Positions 28,244-36,730 of a stretch of 64,000 nucleotides of DNA are shown piece by piece. Origin of the DNA: Sphingobacterium sp. SGG-5 (GTDB taxonomy: Bacteria > Bacteroidota > Bacteroidia > Sphingobacteriales > Sphingobacteriaceae); NCBI RefSeq assembly GCF_011043525.1, contig NZ_JAAKGO010000011.1, forward strand, positions 24,490 to 88,489, given 5' to 3'. Both the position numbers and the translations under genes were made by a program. Within the stretch, counting starts at the first letter, position 1. The number at the start of each line of letters is the position of its first letter. The notes under the pieces are model-generated. The model saw nothing but the letters and a program-made list of their open reading frames with translations, had not been told where the DNA came from and did no database searches.

Positions 28244-28351
28244 CTGTTACGCTAAAAATAGTTCAAAGTCCGGAATGTATTTGAGCCGTTCCGCTTCGCT
28301 GCACTTCTTAAATCCATTCTTATCGGACTTTTTCTATTTTTTACGCTACAG
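28244..28351. repeat. Long imperfect inverted repeat (about 34-37 bp arms)
   Basis: The left arm (28244-28277) and right arm (28315-28351) share CTGT, a CG-TAAAAATAG core, AAAGTCCG and GAATG in inverted order with a few indels. The 37-nt loop holds GCCGTTCCGCTTCGCTGCAC. It looks like a small dispersed repeat (MITE- or REP-like) rather than a regulatory leader. Confidence 0.55.
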
Positions 28352-28617
28352 CATCCTAGGCCCTTTTCTCCTTGCGATCAATAGAATACGGTTGCTGTTG
28401 GCAATTCCTTACACATTGAAAAAATATAGAGATAAGAAAAAAGTACAATCCGTGCAAAGAGCTAAAAATGTCGCCTTAGCCAGATGCGGTTTGTAGGAGG
28501 AAGCAGTAGCTTAGTAGCATCTGGGTACAGCGACGAGTTTTTTGCCTATCTTTTTTGCGGAAAAAAAGTAGGAGCCCATCGCGGCTCGAGCGATAAAAAA
28601 AGTAAGAAAAAAACCAT

Positions 28618-28625
28618 TACTTTTG
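28618..28625 (+). promoter_or_regulatory. -7 box (TACTTTTG) for the helicase gene
   Basis: Exact TAnnTTTG match ending 5 nt before the ATG at 28631. This fixes the start and suggests a leaderless mRNA. Confidence 0.5.
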
Positions 28626-28630
28626 TAAGA

Positions 28631-30850
28631 ATGGATTCTTTTGAAATTGACCAGAACAATACCGTATTCAAGCAGGCCGCTGCATTTGTCAACCAGACCA
28701 ACCAGAATTTATTTCTGACGGGGAAGGCAGGTACAGGTAAGACTACTTTTTTGAAGTACATCCGGAACAATTGTTATAAGAAAATGGCAGTTACGGCTCC
28801 GACCGGTGTGGCCGCGATGAATGCCGGAGGTACCACCCTTCACGCCTTATTCTGGCTTCCTTTCGGGACGTTTATCGAAGATTACCCGTTGCGCTGGGAT
28901 GAAACGGATACGCATATCTATAATAAAAGCAGACTATTCAGTACGATCAAGTTGACCAAGCAACGGCGGGCTATCTTGCAGGAACTGGAGCTGTTGGTTA
29001 TCGACGAGGTGTCTATGGTACGTGCCGATACCTTAGATGCGATTGATGTCATCCTCAAATCGGTTCGCCGCGATATGCGGCCCTTTGGTGGGCTGCAAGT
29101 GTTGTTCATCGGTGATCTGTATCAGCTCCCACCGGTCGTGCGGGATCAGGAATGGCAGGTGCTCCGACATCATTATTCCAGTCCGTTCTTTTTTGATGCG
29201 AAGGTATTGCGCGATCATGCGCTGGTCAAATTGGAGTTGCAGCATATTTATCGACAACAAGACGAAAATTTTATCTCCTTATTAAATAAAATACGTAATA
29301 ACCAATGTGCAACGGCTGATTTGGAGATTCTGGATGGGTATTACGACCCCAATTTTGTACCTCCAGCAGAAGATCAATATATTGTACTGACCTCGCATAA
29401 CCGTTTGGCTGATCAGATCAATCAGGAAGAACTGCATCGGCTTTCGGGGAAGTTACATAATATTAAAGCCGTTGTAAAAGACGATTTTCAGACCAGTGCT
29501 TTTCCGACGGAGGAGATACTGACCATCAAAGAGGGAGCGCAGGTGATGTTTATCAAAAATGACTCAGGAGAAGATCGAAAGTATTACAATGGAAAGATTG
29601 GTGTAGTAAAGGAGTTTGATGCGGAGAAAAGCCAATTACTCGTGGGGTTTAAAGACGGTACAGAAGATGTCGTCGTGCGTCGAGAAACCTGGGAGAATAT
29701 CAAATATAAATACAACAAAGGTGATGATAAGATTGAAGAGGAAGTGCTTGGGACTTTCTCGCAGTTTCCATTAAGGTTGGCCTGGGCCATCACCATCCAC
29801 AAGAGCCAAGGCCTTACCTTTGATAAAGCCATCATTGATGCCGGAACCTCCTTTGCTGCGGGACAAGTCTATGTAGCATTGAGCCGGATGACCGGATTGG
29901 CAGGCCTCGTGCTGAAGTCTAAAATTCCGTCTTATGCCATTCGAACCGATATGCAGGTGGTGTCCTTCATGGGGGGATTGATGGACGAAGAGAGGGTGGG
30001 CGAGGTGTTGAAGCAATGCCAACGAGCCTATCTGGGCCAGATACTCCTGCAAAGCTTTCGATGGACAGAGCTGAGTGCTGCCGTACAGGACATGCTGTCG
30101 AGCTTTGCTGAGCGCAATATTGACAATAAAGAAGGTGCAGAATTGTTTTTTAACCAGCTACTCGCACAAATCAAGCAACAGGAAGCTGTGGCTCACAAAT
30201 TTGTCGGTCAGCTGTACCAAATGTTGGCCGATACCGATGCGGTTGACTACGAAAAGATCTGCACACGCACGGAGTCAGCGGTACATTGGTTTTTGCCGAA
30301 AATGGAGACGGAGCTTATAGAAGCTACTACGCTTCATATGGAAGCATGGAAAGTGCGAAAGCGAACCAAAAAATATATACAGGAGGTAAAGGCACTTTTG
30401 TTGGATTTTAAACGGAAGCACGAAACGTTGAAGCATTGTCTGACGATCGCTCAGGCGCTAACAAAGGAGGATGGTCTGGAGGAGGTGGTTCTGCATGTGG
30501 AGAAAATCAAAGGCGACGGTGTGGAAGATACGTCTCCAAAGCAGGAAGGAAAAGAGGATACCAAGCAGATTTCCCTAGGCATGTATTTAGAAGGGATGGA
30601 GATCGGGGAAATTGCACAAAAAAGGGGGATGGTCGAAGGGACAATATATGGGCACCTTATTCATTTTGTCGGTACGGATATTCCGGCAGAAGAACTCATA
30701 CAGCCCGAGAAATTGGAGCATCTTATCACTGTGCTAAAGGATAATGAAGGAAAATCGTCGTCAGAAATCAAGGTGATCCTAGGGGAGGGGTATTCTTATC
30801 CCGAAATCAAATTAGGTCAGAAGGTGTTGGAATTAGACGCATCGTCGTGA
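28631..30850 (+). CDS. PIF1-like/RecD-type AAA helicase with C-terminal helix-turn-helix
   Basis: 739 residues from the ATG at 28631; the open frame extends further upstream, but the protein family begins at MDSFEIDQNN and a promoter box sits just before it. Walker A GKAGTGKTT is at 31-39, Walker B LLVIDEVSMV near 115-124, a GDLYQLPPV sensor stretch, and the UvrD/RecD C-terminal motif ITIHKSQGLTF followed by YVALSRM. The C-terminus (about 640-739) carries an HTH_40-like region (YLEGMEIGEIAQKRGMVEGTIYGHL). It is a DNA helicase for repair or replication. The stop overlaps the GTG start of the next gene (GTGA). Confidence 0.88.
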   Translation: MDSFEIDQNNTVFKQAAAFVNQTNQNLFLTGKAGTGKTTFLKYIRNNCYKKMAVTAPTGVAAMNAGGTTLHALFWLPFGTFIEDYPLRWDETDTHIYNKSRLFSTIKLTKQRRAILQELELLVIDEVSMVRADTLDAIDVILKSVRRDMRPFGGLQVLFIGDLYQLPPVVRDQEWQVLRHHYSSPFFFDAKVLRDHALVKLELQHIYRQQDENFISLLNKIRNNQCATADLEILDGYYDPNFVPPAEDQYIVLTSHNRLADQINQEELHRLSGKLHNIKAVVKDDFQTSAFPTEEILTIKEGAQVMFIKNDSGEDRKYYNGKIGVVKEFDAEKSQLLVGFKDGTEDVVVRRETWENIKYKYNKGDDKIEEEVLGTFSQFPLRLAWAITIHKSQGLTFDKAIIDAGTSFAAGQVYVALSRMTGLAGLVLKSKIPSYAIRTDMQVVSFMGGLMDEERVGEVLKQCQRAYLGQILLQSFRWTELSAAVQDMLSSFAERNIDNKEGAELFFNQLLAQIKQQEAVAHKFVGQLYQMLADTDAVDYEKICTRTESAVHWFLPKMETELIEATTLHMEAWKVRKRTKKYIQEVKALLLDFKRKHETLKHCLTIAQALTKEDGLEEVVLHVEKIKGDGVEDTSPKQEGKEDTKQISLGMYLEGMEIGEIAQKRGMVEGTIYGHLIHFVGTDIPAEELIQPEKLEHLITVLKDNEGKSSSEIKVILGEGYSYPEIKLGQKVLELDASS

Positions 30851-31074
30851 AAGAGAGTAAGCCCCAGAAAAAGTGGAGCAGATGGCTCGTGTTTACATCC
30901 ATGCCTTTCCAGATCGGCGCGACAACCTATCTATTCTATTGGATAGGAACCTTGCTGGATGAGAAGTATCAAGTCGAGGGAGCGTGGTGGAGTAAGGGGT
31001 TGGCTATGCTCGGAATTGTGGTCTCCCTCTATCAGTTTATAAAACAAGCAAATCGAATGAATAAAGATGAATGA
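30847..31074 (+). CDS. AtpZ/AtpI family small membrane protein
   Basis: 75 residues from a GTG that overlaps the helicase stop. Two TM helices lie at about 14-34 (WLVFTSMPFQIGATTYLFYWIG) and 45-65 (GLAMLGIVVSLYQFIKQ), separated by a short loop DEKYQVEGAWW. This is the AtpZ/AtpI form found at the head of ATP synthase clusters, with a proposed role in Mg/Ca transport or c-ring assembly. It overlaps the next gene by 8 bp. Confidence 0.82.
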   Translation: MKESKPQKKWSRWLVFTSMPFQIGATTYLFYWIGTLLDEKYQVEGAWWSKGLAMLGIVVSLYQFIKQANRMNKDE

Positions 31075-31465
31075 CTATTTGAAATTTATTTTACTGTTAC
31101 TTTTGGTGTCTGGAATAGCATTTGGAGGACATCATTTAGTGGTCGCAGGGATGGACAGCCATTCCTTTTGGGAAGAGACAAGTTACAGCTTAGAAGGGAT
31201 GTATACCTTTGGGTTTGTGTCGTCGCTATGTGTCGTCGTATTCATTTTATTGGCGCAATGGGCGATGCCAAAAAAAGTGGGGTTGGTGTTTCTCGGACTG
31301 ATGACGATCAAGGCCATAGCGAGCTATATTTATATCCATAATGGATTGGATGTATTCGAACATGATTTCATCGAATACAATTTTTTGGTCGTGTTTTTCG
31401 TCTTCTTATTTTTTGATGTTTTTGTGGCATTTCGCATTATTAATGAGCCCGAAAGAGCTGATTGA
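31067..31465 (+). CDS. Four-TM protein of the ATP synthase cluster, unknown function
   Basis: 132 residues with TM segments at about 5-25, 47-67, 72-92 and 105-125. It occupies the position held in other phyla by AtpI or another assembly factor, between AtpZ and subunit a. Bacteroidota ATP synthase clusters commonly carry such a small membrane protein, and I cannot name its family with certainty. It overlaps atpZ by 8 bp and ends 92 bp before atpB. Confidence 0.72.
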   Translation: MNDYLKFILLLLLVSGIAFGGHHLVVAGMDSHSFWEETSYSLEGMYTFGFVSSLCVVVFILLAQWAMPKKVGLVFLGLMTIKAIASYIYIHNGLDVFEHDFIEYNFLVVFFVFLFFDVFVAFRIINEPERAD

Positions 31466-31517
31466 GCGCATTTAAAAAAAAGTTTCCGTAAAAGGTGTTT
31501 TATGCCAAATAAAATTG

Positions 31518-31525
31518 TATTTTTG
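31518..31525 (+). promoter_or_regulatory. -7 box (TATTTTTG) before atpB
   Basis: Exact TAnnTTTG match 32 nt upstream of atpB, in the 92-bp gap after the four-TM gene. It would let atpBEFHAG be transcribed apart from the helicase and atpZ. Confidence 0.4.
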
Positions 31526-31557
31526 CCAAAATTTTTAACTTCGTCAATACTATAAAA

Positions 31558-32643
31558 ATGGTGAGTTTTAAGAAAGCTCTTTTGTTATTTGCAGTAGTCC
31601 TTTTTGCTGTTCGCCCTCTCCACCTGCAAGCAGAGGAAGTTCACACACAGCAAACTCCATCTTCCGCAGAGGAAATCAATGAATATGTGCATCACCACTT
31701 ACAAGATGACCATTATTTTTCTTTGTTTACCGATAAGAAAGCAGGTAAGCATTACGGTTTTCCGTTGCCAGTTATTTTGATTGATGGCGGCCTTAAGATT
31801 TTTTCATCGGCAGAGTTCCATCATGGTGAACAGGTTGTAGAAAAAGGAGGGCAATATTATACCTTGTACCACGGCAAAATCTATAAGACCGATGCTACCG
31901 GTACCATTCATTATGATGAAGAACATCATCCTACCAATGCAAAGCCTTGGGATTTTTCAATAACCAAAAACGTCGCTGGTCTATTGTTGGCGACCTTGCT
32001 CTTATTCTTAGGTTTCTTAAGTTTAGCTAAAACCTACAAAAATGGCGCGAATGCTGTTCCTAAGGGTATTGGTAGATTCTTAGAGCCTTTGGTTATTTAT
32101 GTGCGTGACGAAATGGCAAAGCCGAATATCGGACATCGGTATAAGGAATTTATGCCTTATTTGTTGTCGGTGTTTTTTCTGATCTTCTTGTTGAATTTAA
32201 TGGGTCTTACCCCGTTAGGGTTTAACGTGACTGGAAATATCACCGTAACCTTATGTCTGGCGCTGTTTACGTTTGTTATTACCACATTCAAAGGCAATAA
32301 GGATTATTGGAAGCACATTTTCTGGATGCCAGGTGTTCCTGTCCCATTTAAGTTTATTTTGGCTCCCATTGAAGTCTTGGGTATGCTTACAAAGCCGTTT
32401 TCGTTGATGTTGCGTTTATTTGCGAATATGACGGCAGGTCACTCGGTAGTGATGGGATTGATTGCTATTGTTTATTTATTTCAGCATCAGTTGACTATTC
32501 CCGGTAGTATCGGGGTGTCTATGGTATTGACACTTGTGTTGATGTTGTTGGAGCTGTTGGTAGCTTTTCTACAAGCTTTTATTTTCACGATGTTGTCCTC
32601 TTTATTTATCGGTATGGCCGTAGAAGAGCACACACATCATTAA
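31558..32643 (+). CDS. atpB: F0F1 ATP synthase subunit a, long periplasmic N-terminus
   Basis: 361 residues, about 100 longer than the E. coli protein. It starts with a signal peptide (ALLLFAVVLFAVRPLHLQAEE) and a His-rich periplasmic segment of about 110 residues (VHHHLQDDHYF, FHHGEQ, HHPTN) before the usual TM helices. The essential Arg is in FSLMLRLFANMTAGH, near residue 285. It forms the proton half-channel against the c-ring. First gene of the F0F1 block here. Confidence 0.95.
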   Translation: MVSFKKALLLFAVVLFAVRPLHLQAEEVHTQQTPSSAEEINEYVHHHLQDDHYFSLFTDKKAGKHYGFPLPVILIDGGLKIFSSAEFHHGEQVVEKGGQYYTLYHGKIYKTDATGTIHYDEEHHPTNAKPWDFSITKNVAGLLLATLLLFLGFLSLAKTYKNGANAVPKGIGRFLEPLVIYVRDEMAKPNIGHRYKEFMPYLLSVFFLIFLLNLMGLTPLGFNVTGNITVTLCLALFTFVITTFKGNKDYWKHIFWMPGVPVPFKFILAPIEVLGMLTKPFSLMLRLFANMTAGHSVVMGLIAIVYLFQHQLTIPGSIGVSMVLTLVLMLLELLVAFLQAFIFTMLSSLFIGMAVEEHTHH

Positions 32644-32679
32644 AAACTGAATTTTGTTAAATTTTATAAATTAATTACT

Positions 32680-32868
32680 ATGTACAACTTAATTGGAGCA
32701 GGTTTAATCGTAATCGGAGCAGGTCTTGGTCTAGGTAAGATCGGTGGTTCAGCAATGGAAGCTATCGCTCGCCAGCCAGAAGCTACTTCTAAAATTCAAA
32801 CCGCAATGATCATCATTGGCGCTTTATTGGAAGGTTTGGCATTCGGTGCCCTAATCTTAGGTAAATAA
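32680..32868 (+). CDS. atpE: F0F1 ATP synthase subunit c
   Basis: 62 residues, short even for a c subunit. Two TM helices flank the polar loop RQPEATSKIQ (31-40). The ion-binding carboxylate is Glu51 in GALLEGLAFG; helix 1 is a glycine-rich GAGLGLGKIGG. The Gln and Ser residues of the sodium-binding signature are absent, so this is a proton-type ring. A 14-bp hairpin follows before atpF. Confidence 0.96.
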   Translation: MYNLIGAGLIVIGAGLGLGKIGGSAMEAIARQPEATSKIQTAMIIIGALLEGLAFGALILGK

Positions 32869-32884
32869 GCCACGAAAAGTACAG

Positions 32885-32925
32885 GCATAATCTGCAACGG
32901 TTGGTTGCAGATTGTGCTTTATTTA
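32885..32925 (+). terminator. Strong hairpin between atpE and atpF
   Basis: GCATAATCTGCAAC (32885-32898) pairs with GTTGCAGATTGTGC (32904-32917) with one wobble and a 5-nt loop, followed by TTTATTT. It may act as a partial terminator or a 3' stabiliser that allows more c subunit than the other subunits to be made. Confidence 0.6.
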
Positions 32926-32966
32926 ACAAAGAAGAATTTAAAACATAATCTATACATACATAAATA

Positions 32967-33467
32967 ATGGAAGCATTAATTCATCAGTTTTCGTTTGGTT
33001 TGTTCTTTTGGCAGCTTATTATCCTTTTGATTGTCATCTTTATATTGGGTAAATTCGCTTGGAAGCCTATTATCAATGCTTTGGAAGAGCGTGAAAATGG
33101 AATTGCCGATGCACTGGCTTCAGCGGAAAAAGCCAAATTGGAAATGGCCCGCTTGACCAACGAGAATGATCAATTGCTTAAGGAAGCGCGTGAAGAGCGT
33201 GATAATATTCTGAAAGAAGCGAAGGTATTGAAAGATAAAATCGTTGCAGAAGCGAAGGAAGTAGCTCAGGTAGAAGGTGCGAAGCTGATTGAGCAAGCAA
33301 AGCGTGAGATTGACGATCAAAAGGTTAAAGCGATGGCTGAGGTGAAGAATCAGGTTTCGTCATTAGCACTGGATATTGCTCGTAAAGTATTAACAAAAGA
33401 ATTTGAAGATCAAAATAAACAAGAAGCGTTGGTGTCTGACTTGTTGAAAGATGTCAAATTGAATTAG
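32967..33467 (+). CDS. atpF: F0F1 ATP synthase subunit b
   Basis: 166 residues. One N-terminal TM helix (about 9-28, LFFWQLIILLIVIFILGKFAW) leads into KPIINALEERENGIADAL and a long charged coiled coil, the peripheral stalk. Usual length and layout. It sits between atpE and atpH with gaps of 98 and 53 bp. Confidence 0.95.
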   Translation: MEALIHQFSFGLFFWQLIILLIVIFILGKFAWKPIINALEERENGIADALASAEKAKLEMARLTNENDQLLKEAREERDNILKEAKVLKDKIVAEAKEVAQVEGAKLIEQAKREIDDQKVKAMAEVKNQVSSLALDIARKVLTKEFEDQNKQEALVSDLLKDVKLN

Positions 33468-33520
33468 GTCTAAAGCGTGTAGTTTTGACTTTTTTAATTT
33501 TTAATTTCTAATTTTTTAAC

Positions 33521-34066
33521 ATGTCCGTATTCAAAGTAGCTTCCAGGTATGCTAAATCCTTAATAGATTTAGCAAAAGAGCAAGGTCATTTAGAAGAGGT
33601 TAAGCATGAGATAGAACAAGTCGCTGCTGTCCTCAAAGCGAGTACTGAATTACAGGCTGTTCTCAACAATCCTATTATCAAAATAGACAAAAAGGGCAGT
33701 ATTATAACGGCTTTATTCCAGGATAAAGTGAGACCAGAGATCTTGAGCTTCTTCCATATTATGATTAGAAAAGGTCGTAGCGGGTTGATCTACCCAACGA
33801 CATTGGAATTTATTCGTGCATACAATGAAGTCAAAGGTATTGTCAAAGCAGAGGTTACATCCGCATCCCCAATGTCACCTGCAAATCTCGAATCGCTTCA
33901 GGCTACGTTAGCAGAGCAGATCAAAGCCGATATTATCCTGAGCAATAAAGTAGATGAATCGTTGATCGGAGGTTTTGTCGTGACTGTGGGAGACAAACAG
34001 ATAGATGCCAGTATAGCTGGAAAGTTAAATAAATTAGAAAGATATTTTAGCAATCAAGGCATCTAA
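33521..34066 (+). CDS. atpH: F0F1 ATP synthase subunit delta
   Basis: 181 residues. The N-terminal six-helix domain begins SVFKVASRYAKSLIDLAKEQG, and the C-terminal part has the family pattern SNKVDESLIGGFVVTVGDKQIDASI. It connects F1 to the b-subunit stalk. The AT-rich gap upstream has no hairpin. Confidence 0.94.
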   Translation: MSVFKVASRYAKSLIDLAKEQGHLEEVKHEIEQVAAVLKASTELQAVLNNPIIKIDKKGSIITALFQDKVRPEILSFFHIMIRKGRSGLIYPTTLEFIRAYNEVKGIVKAEVTSASPMSPANLESLQATLAEQIKADIILSNKVDESLIGGFVVTVGDKQIDASIAGKLNKLERYFSNQGI

Positions 34067-34118
34067 TGCCTGATGTATTATCAAAGTAATAGAATTAAAA
34101 CCCCTTATACAAAGTAAA

Positions 34119-35693
34119 ATGATAGAGGTAAGACCAGATGAAGTTTCGGCAATTTTAAGAGAGCAATTGTCAGGCTTTAAGTCAGAGGCTGAATTACAAG
34201 AGGTTGGTACCGTTTTGCAAATAGGTGATGGTATCGCTCGCGTTTATGGCTTAACAAAAGTTCAATCCGGAGAATTGGTTGAGTTTGCAAACGGATTACA
34301 AGGTATAGTATTAAATCTGGAAGAAGACAATGTTGGTGTTGTTCTTTTAGGACCTTCCGATGAAATCAAGGAAGGGGATACCATCAAACGCACGAACCGC
34401 ATCGCATCTATTAAGGTAGGAGAAGGTATGTTGGGACGTGTTGTTAATACCTTAGGCCAGCCTATAGACGGGAAAGGTCCTATTGTCGGCGAGACATATG
34501 AGATGCCTATTGAGCGTAAAGCGCCAGGGGTAATCTATCGTCAACCGGTAACAGAGCCCTTACAAACTGGTATCAAGGCCATCGATGCGATGATACCTAT
34601 TGGCCGTGGTCAGCGTGAGTTGGTCATCGGTGATCGTCAGACGGGTAAAACCGCTGTTTGTATCGATACCATTATCAATCAAAAGGAATTTTATGATGCA
34701 GGTCAGCCTGTATTCTGTATATATGTTGCTGTGGGGCAAAAGAACTCTACCGTAGCGAATATTGTAAAGACTTTGGAGGAAAGAGGTGCGATGGCCTACA
34801 CCGTCGTTGTAGCAGCTTCAGCTGCTGAACCGGCACCTCTTCAATTCTATGCACCTATGGCAGGAGCCGCTATCGGGGAATTTTTCCGCGATACAGGTCG
34901 TCCGGCGTTGATTGTTTATGATGACTTGTCGAAGCAGGCAGTGGCATACCGTGAAGTGTCGTTATTGTTGAGACGCCCTCCGGGCCGCGAGGCTTATCCG
35001 GGGGACGTATTCTATCTGCACTCTCGTTTGTTAGAACGTGCGGCGAAAATCAACTCTTCCGATAGTATTGCTCAAAACATGAATGACTTACCTGAGTCGA
35101 TCAAGCATCTGGTAAAGGGAGGCGGTTCATTGACAGCTCTTCCTATTATTGAAACGCAAGCAGGTGACGTCTCGGCGTACATTCCTACAAACGTGATTTC
35201 GATTACCGATGGTCAGATTTTCTTGGAATCTAACTTGTTCAACGCAGGTATCCGTCCGGCAATCAACGTGGGTATCTCGGTATCGCGTGTCGGTGGTAAC
35301 GCACAGATCAAGTCGATGAAGAAAGTCGCAGGTACATTAAAACTTGACCAAGCTCAATTCCGTGAGTTAGAAGCGTTCTCTAAATTCGGTTCGGATTTAG
35401 ATGCAGCAACAAAAGCGGTACTGGATAAAGGTGTGCGCAACGTGGAGATCTTGAAACAAGGTCAGTTTGCCCCTGTGTCGGTCGAAAAGCAGGTGGCAAT
35501 CATTTATGCCGGAACAAAAGGGTTGTTGCGTAATGTTCCTGTAAATAAAGTAAAACAATTCGAAGAAGAGTATCTGACACAATTAGAACAGCGCCATCCA
35601 GAAGTTTTATCCGCTTTGAAAGCAGGTAAATTCTCTGATGAACTGACAGATGTGTTGGAAACAGTAGCTAAGGAATTGGCTTCTAAGTATTAG
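34119..35693 (+). CDS. atpA: F0F1 ATP synthase subunit alpha
   Basis: 524 residues. The N-terminal beta-barrel includes [14 protein letters not shown]; the nucleotide-binding Walker A is [10 protein letters not shown] near 170; the [27 protein letters not shown] stretch contains the alpha-specific signature, and the Arg finger region VSRVGG is present. It forms the F1 hexamer with beta, whose gene is not in this cluster. A short repeat-bearing spacer separates it from atpG. Confidence 0.97.
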   Translation: MIEVRPDEVSAILREQLSGFKSEAELQEVGTVLQIGDGIARVYGLTKVQSGELVEFANGLQGIVLNLEEDNVGVVLLGPSDEIKEGDTIKRTNRIASIKVGEGMLGRVVNTLGQPIDGKGPIVGETYEMPIERKAPGVIYRQPVTEPLQTGIKAIDAMIPIGRGQRELVIGDRQTGKTAVCIDTIINQKEFYDAGQPVFCIYVAVGQKNSTVANIVKTLEERGAMAYTVVVAASAAEPAPLQFYAPMAGAAIGEFFRDTGRPALIVYDDLSKQAVAYREVSLLLRRPPGREAYPGDVFYLHSRLLERAAKINSSDSIAQNMNDLPESIKHLVKGGGSLTALPIIETQAGDVSAYIPTNVISITDGQIFLESNLFNAGIRPAINVGISVSRVGGNAQIKSMKKVAGTLKLDQAQFRELEAFSKFGSDLDAATKAVLDKGVRNVEILKQGQFAPVSVEKQVAIIYAGTKGLLRNVPVNKVKQFEEEYLTQLEQRHPEVLSALKAGKFSDELTDVLETVAKELASKY

Positions 35694-35696
35694 ATA

Positions 35697-35760
35697 TGCG
35701 TACAGCGTATTGCGTATTGCGACGTGATCTCAATACGCATATCGCAAATCGCACTACTGA
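35697..35760. repeat. Short repeat cluster between atpA and atpG
   Basis: The spacer contains tandem GCGTATTGCGTATTGCG and its inverse CAATACGCATATCGC, which can fold into a hairpin (GCGTATTG with CAATACGC). A related CGTATTGCGATGTG motif occurs at 57431-57446, after dgt. Confidence 0.55.
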
Positions 35761-35766
35761 ATAGGT

Positions 35767-36645
35767 ATGGCAAATTTAAAAGAAGTAAGAAATCGTATTA
35801 CGTCGGTTACGTCGACTCAACAGATTACCAAAGCGATGAAAATGGTGTCTGCGGCGAAATTGAAACGAGCAACAAATGCTATCGTGCAATTACGTCCTTA
35901 TGCCAACAAGCTTAGAGAGATTCTTGCTCAGGTATCTGCCTCGGTTGAAGGTAACGATTCGCCGTTTACACAGGATAGGGTACCGAACAAGGTTCTTATC
36001 GTTGTCATTACATCAAATAGGGGATTGGCAGGCGCATTTAATGCGAATGCGATAAAAACCACGAACAATTTGATTGCTACAAAATATGCGGATCAGTTTG
36101 CGAAAGGTGACGTAAGCATTATCGGTATCGGTAAGCGTGGTCAGGATTTCTTTGCAAGACGTAACTTTAACGTAATCGGTGATAATAACGAATTATTCAA
36201 TAACCTGAACTTCGAGAATGTATCTAAGGTTACTGAATATATTATGAAGGCGTTTAAGCAAGGTGAAATTGATCGCGTCGAGGTCGTTTATAACCAATTC
36301 CGTAACGCAGCGGTACAGGTACTGACTTCCGAGCAATTGCTTCCTTTGGTTCCAGAGGAAAAAGAGGAGCCTACGGTTGAGTTGGATTACATTATTGAAC
36401 CTTCCAAAGAAAAGATTATTGAAGAGCTTATTCCGAAAGCGATAAAAATTCAATTGTATAAGGCTGTATTGGATTCAAATGCTTCAGAGCATGGGGCTCG
36501 CATGACCGCAATGGACAAAGCAACGGAAAATGCCGGAGATTTGTTGAAGGCATTAAAGTTATCATACAACCAAGCCCGTCAGGCTGCTATTACTACCGAA
36601 CTTACAGAAATTGTATCGGGTGCAGCAGCACTGTCGAATGGGTAA
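35767..36645 (+). CDS. atpG: F0F1 ATP synthase subunit gamma
   Basis: 292 residues. The N-terminal helix ANLKEVRNRITSVTSTQQITKAMKMVSAAKL and the C-terminal helix SEHGARMTAMDKATENAGDL with LTEIVSGAAAL are the gamma signature. The Bacteroidota-type insertion (EEKEEPTVELDYIIEPSKE) is present. It is the central rotor stalk and the last gene of the block, followed by a terminator. Confidence 0.96.
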   Translation: MANLKEVRNRITSVTSTQQITKAMKMVSAAKLKRATNAIVQLRPYANKLREILAQVSASVEGNDSPFTQDRVPNKVLIVVITSNRGLAGAFNANAIKTTNNLIATKYADQFAKGDVSIIGIGKRGQDFFARRNFNVIGDNNELFNNLNFENVSKVTEYIMKAFKQGEIDRVEVVYNQFRNAAVQVLTSEQLLPLVPEEKEEPTVELDYIIEPSKEKIIEELIPKAIKIQLYKAVLDSNASEHGARMTAMDKATENAGDLLKALKLSYNQARQAAITTELTEIVSGAAALSNG

Positions 36646-36669
36646 CATTCGATTTACACTACCAAAAGA

Positions 36670-36705
36670 GGGATCACTTATTCATAGAAAGTGATCCCTT
36701 TTTTT
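36670..36705 (+). terminator. Intrinsic terminator after atpG
   Basis: GGGATCACTT (36670-36679) and AAGTGATCCC (36689-36698) form a 10-bp perfect stem with a 9-nt loop, followed by seven T. It ends the ATP synthase transcript. Confidence 0.92.
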
Positions 36706-36730
36706 ATATAAAATGGGTAGATTTACCGCT

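Larger units (their letters stand above)
28091..28630. other. 540-bp spacer without a credible gene; repeat-rich
   Basis: The only long frames here encode Lys/Phe-rich low-complexity peptides generated by A/T runs, and I do not count them as genes. The stretch holds an A/T-tract hairpin, a long imperfect inverted repeat (next entries) and near 28550-28580 another small hairpin (CTTTTTT, GCGG loop, AAAAAAAG). The helicase promoter box is at the right end. Confidence 0.6.

Noticed and set aside
28131..28496. Open frame of 121 codons in the spacer before the helicase
   Set aside because: It is formed by A/T runs and the inverted repeat, has low-complexity Lys/Phe content, and shows no start signal or recognisable domain.
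28484..28630. Longer N-terminus for the helicase
   Set aside because: A TACTTTTG promoter box at 28618 lies inside it, and the family N-terminus begins at the ATG at 28631.
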